A stretch of 64,000 nucleotides of DNA from Paenibacillus gyeongsangnamensis (GTDB lineage Bacteria > Bacillota > Bacilli > Paenibacillales > NBRC-103111). Shown here in pieces: positions 63,236 through 64,000 of the stretch. The notes beneath the pieces were generated by a model, which was not told the origin of the DNA, did not search any database, and saw only the letters and a program-made list of their open reading frames with translations. A program made the position numbers and the translations under genes. The stretch covers positions 248,001 through 312,000 of the forward strand of contig NZ_JAQAGZ010000004.1 in the NCBI RefSeq assembly GCF_027533625.1, given 5' to 3'. Every line of letters begins with the position of its first letter. Positions within the stretch are counted from its first letter, which is position 1.

Positions 63236-64000
63236 ATGAATCTCATTGAAACTTTCATAGCACAACTCAATAAATCCGAATCCACTAAATCAGCTTATCG
63301 TTACTCATTAATCCGTTTTGAAAAGTGGCTTATTGAACAAGGTAAAGACATTGACAAACTCACACCTAGAACAGTACAAAAGTATGTGAACAATCTAGAA
63401 AACCCTCAAAATGAAAAAGATAAACCTAAATCAGCATCAAGTATTGCTAGAGAATTAGCAGCGATCACATCATTTGCAATTTTCAGTAAACAAAAGCCAG
63501 CAGTTAGCGGATTGCAAGTAATTGAAAAAGAATCTATTCTTAATACAGCTCCGAAATCCTTAAATGAAGATGAACTTGATGCATTAATTGATGAGGTTAT
63601 AAAAGATGGAAATAAACGCAATATTGCAATGGTTTATCTTTTACTTTTATCTGGTATTCGTGTTTCTGAACTGGTAAATCTTGATATTAAAGATGTTTCT
63701 ATAACAAGTCGAAGTGAAACCTCTTATATCCATATTAAAAAAGGAAAAGGTAATAAAGAACGTAAGATACCATTTAAAAAAGAAGCTCGTTATAAAGTAA
63801 AAGAATACCTAGATACACGCACAGATGATTGTGAAGCCTTATTTGTAACCGAAAAAGGCGAAACGAAACGTATGGGAGTTAGAAATGTTCAAAAGTTATT
63901 ATCGGGATACGGAATACATCCTCATTTACTTCGACATACGTTCGCAACTCTAAATCTGAAGCAAGGTAAAGAAATTACACTAGTTGCCGATTATTTAGGT
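63236..64000 (+). CDS. Tyrosine recombinase (XerC/D-like), C terminus outside window
   Basis: The first 255 codons are present. A SAM-like N-terminal core-binding domain (about 1-95) is followed by the catalytic domain with Arg in SGIRVSEL, Lys in KGKGNKERK and the HPHLLRHTFAT box. The final His/Trp and nucleophilic Tyr are beyond 64000. It has no long arm-binding domain, which fits Xer-like or simple integrase enzymes. ATG 63236 follows GGAGG by 8 bases. It may serve dimer resolution, a second element or DNA inversion. Confidence 0.88.
   Translation, partial: MNLIETFIAQLNKSESTKSAYRYSLIRFEKWLIEQGKDIDKLTPRTVQKYVNNLENPQNEKDKPKSASSIARELAAITSFAIFSKQKPAVSGLQVIEKESILNTAPKSLNEDELDALIDEVIKDGNKRNIAMVYLLLLSGIRVSELVNLDIKDVSITSRSETSYIHIKKGKGNKERKIPFKKEARYKVKEYLDTRTDDCEALFVTEKGETKRMGVRNVQKLLSGYGIHPHLLRHTFATLNLKQGKEITLVADYLG

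Larger units (their letters stand above)
35109..64000. mobile_element. Prophage (siphovirus type), left end in comM; right end beyond window
   Basis: AT-rich DNA, visibly different from the host, with serine recombinase, lysis, tail, head and terminase genes. The late genes run right to left. No attR, replication module or immunity repressor is visible, so at least part of the element is outside the window. A tyrosine recombinase at the right edge may belong to it or to a second element. Confidence 0.9.

Overview
The window comes from a motile, competence-gene-bearing Bacillota genome, most likely Paenibacillus or a close relative. The evidence is the gene order sucC-sucD-dprA-topA-trmFO-hslV-hslU-codY-flgB...flhG-cheB-cheA (a Bacillales-type codY/fla-che arrangement), strong GGAGG ribosome sites, and host DNA that is clearly more GC-rich than the right-hand part. 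Species cannot be fixed from the sequence alone.

Region 1 (1-23458, all minus strand) is one long fla/che operon. Reading downstream from flgB it runs flgB, flgC, fliE, fliF, fliG, fliH, fliI, fliJ, a MotE-like gene, fliK, flgD, a TIGR02530 gene, flgE, flbD, fliL, fliM, fliY, cheY, fliO, fliP, fliQ, fliR, flhB, flhA, flhF, flhG, cheB and the first 53 codons of cheA. It encodes the rod and MS ring, the switch, the export gate and ATPase, hook-building proteins, placement GTPases and the chemotaxis core. Most genes overlap or are a few bases apart.

Region 2 (23459-34425) is host housekeeping. It holds codY, hslU, hslV, trmFO, topA, dprA, sucD, sucC and a small zinc-ribbon gene, all minus. The tyrosine-recombinase gene codV/xerC, which lies between trmFO and hslV in Bacillus subtilis, is absent. 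A 366-bp codY-flgB spacer carries a terminator and a nested hairpin. comM starts on the plus strand at 34426, behind a terminator-like hairpin that ends three bases before its ATG.

Region 3 (about 35110 to beyond 64000) is an AT-rich prophage inserted in comM. It removes everything from the ComM Walker A motif onward. A large serine recombinase abuts the junction. Inward lie a frameshifted zinc-ribbon/deoxyribosyltransferase-like cargo gene, a winged-helix gene, then a minus-strand siphovirus late region read from 61547 leftward: small terminase, a 655-aa structural-like protein, an 85-aa protein, large terminase, portal, prohead protease with an internal scaffold start, capsid, connectors, tail tube, frameshifted tail chaperones, tape measure, baseplate hub, fibres, a papain-like hydrolase, XhlA-like protein, HNH protein, amidase and holin. 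A plus-strand YbjQ-like moron with its own promoter and terminator sits inside the tail module. Right of the small terminase are a nested hairpin, two small genes (one with an in-frame TGA), a HEPN-like gene and a plus-strand tyrosine recombinase cut by the window end. The attR end and lysogeny control genes are not in the window.

The most interesting signals are: (i) insertion into a competence gene; (ii) a 26-bp palindrome with a 6-bp centre whose half-site recurs beside the tyrosine recombinase; (iii) a three-tier nested hairpin upstream of the small terminase; (iv) two possible anti-phage cargo genes; and (v) signs of recent decay or recoding (a one-base deletion, two apparent CGA-to-TGA changes and an ATA in the portal start position).
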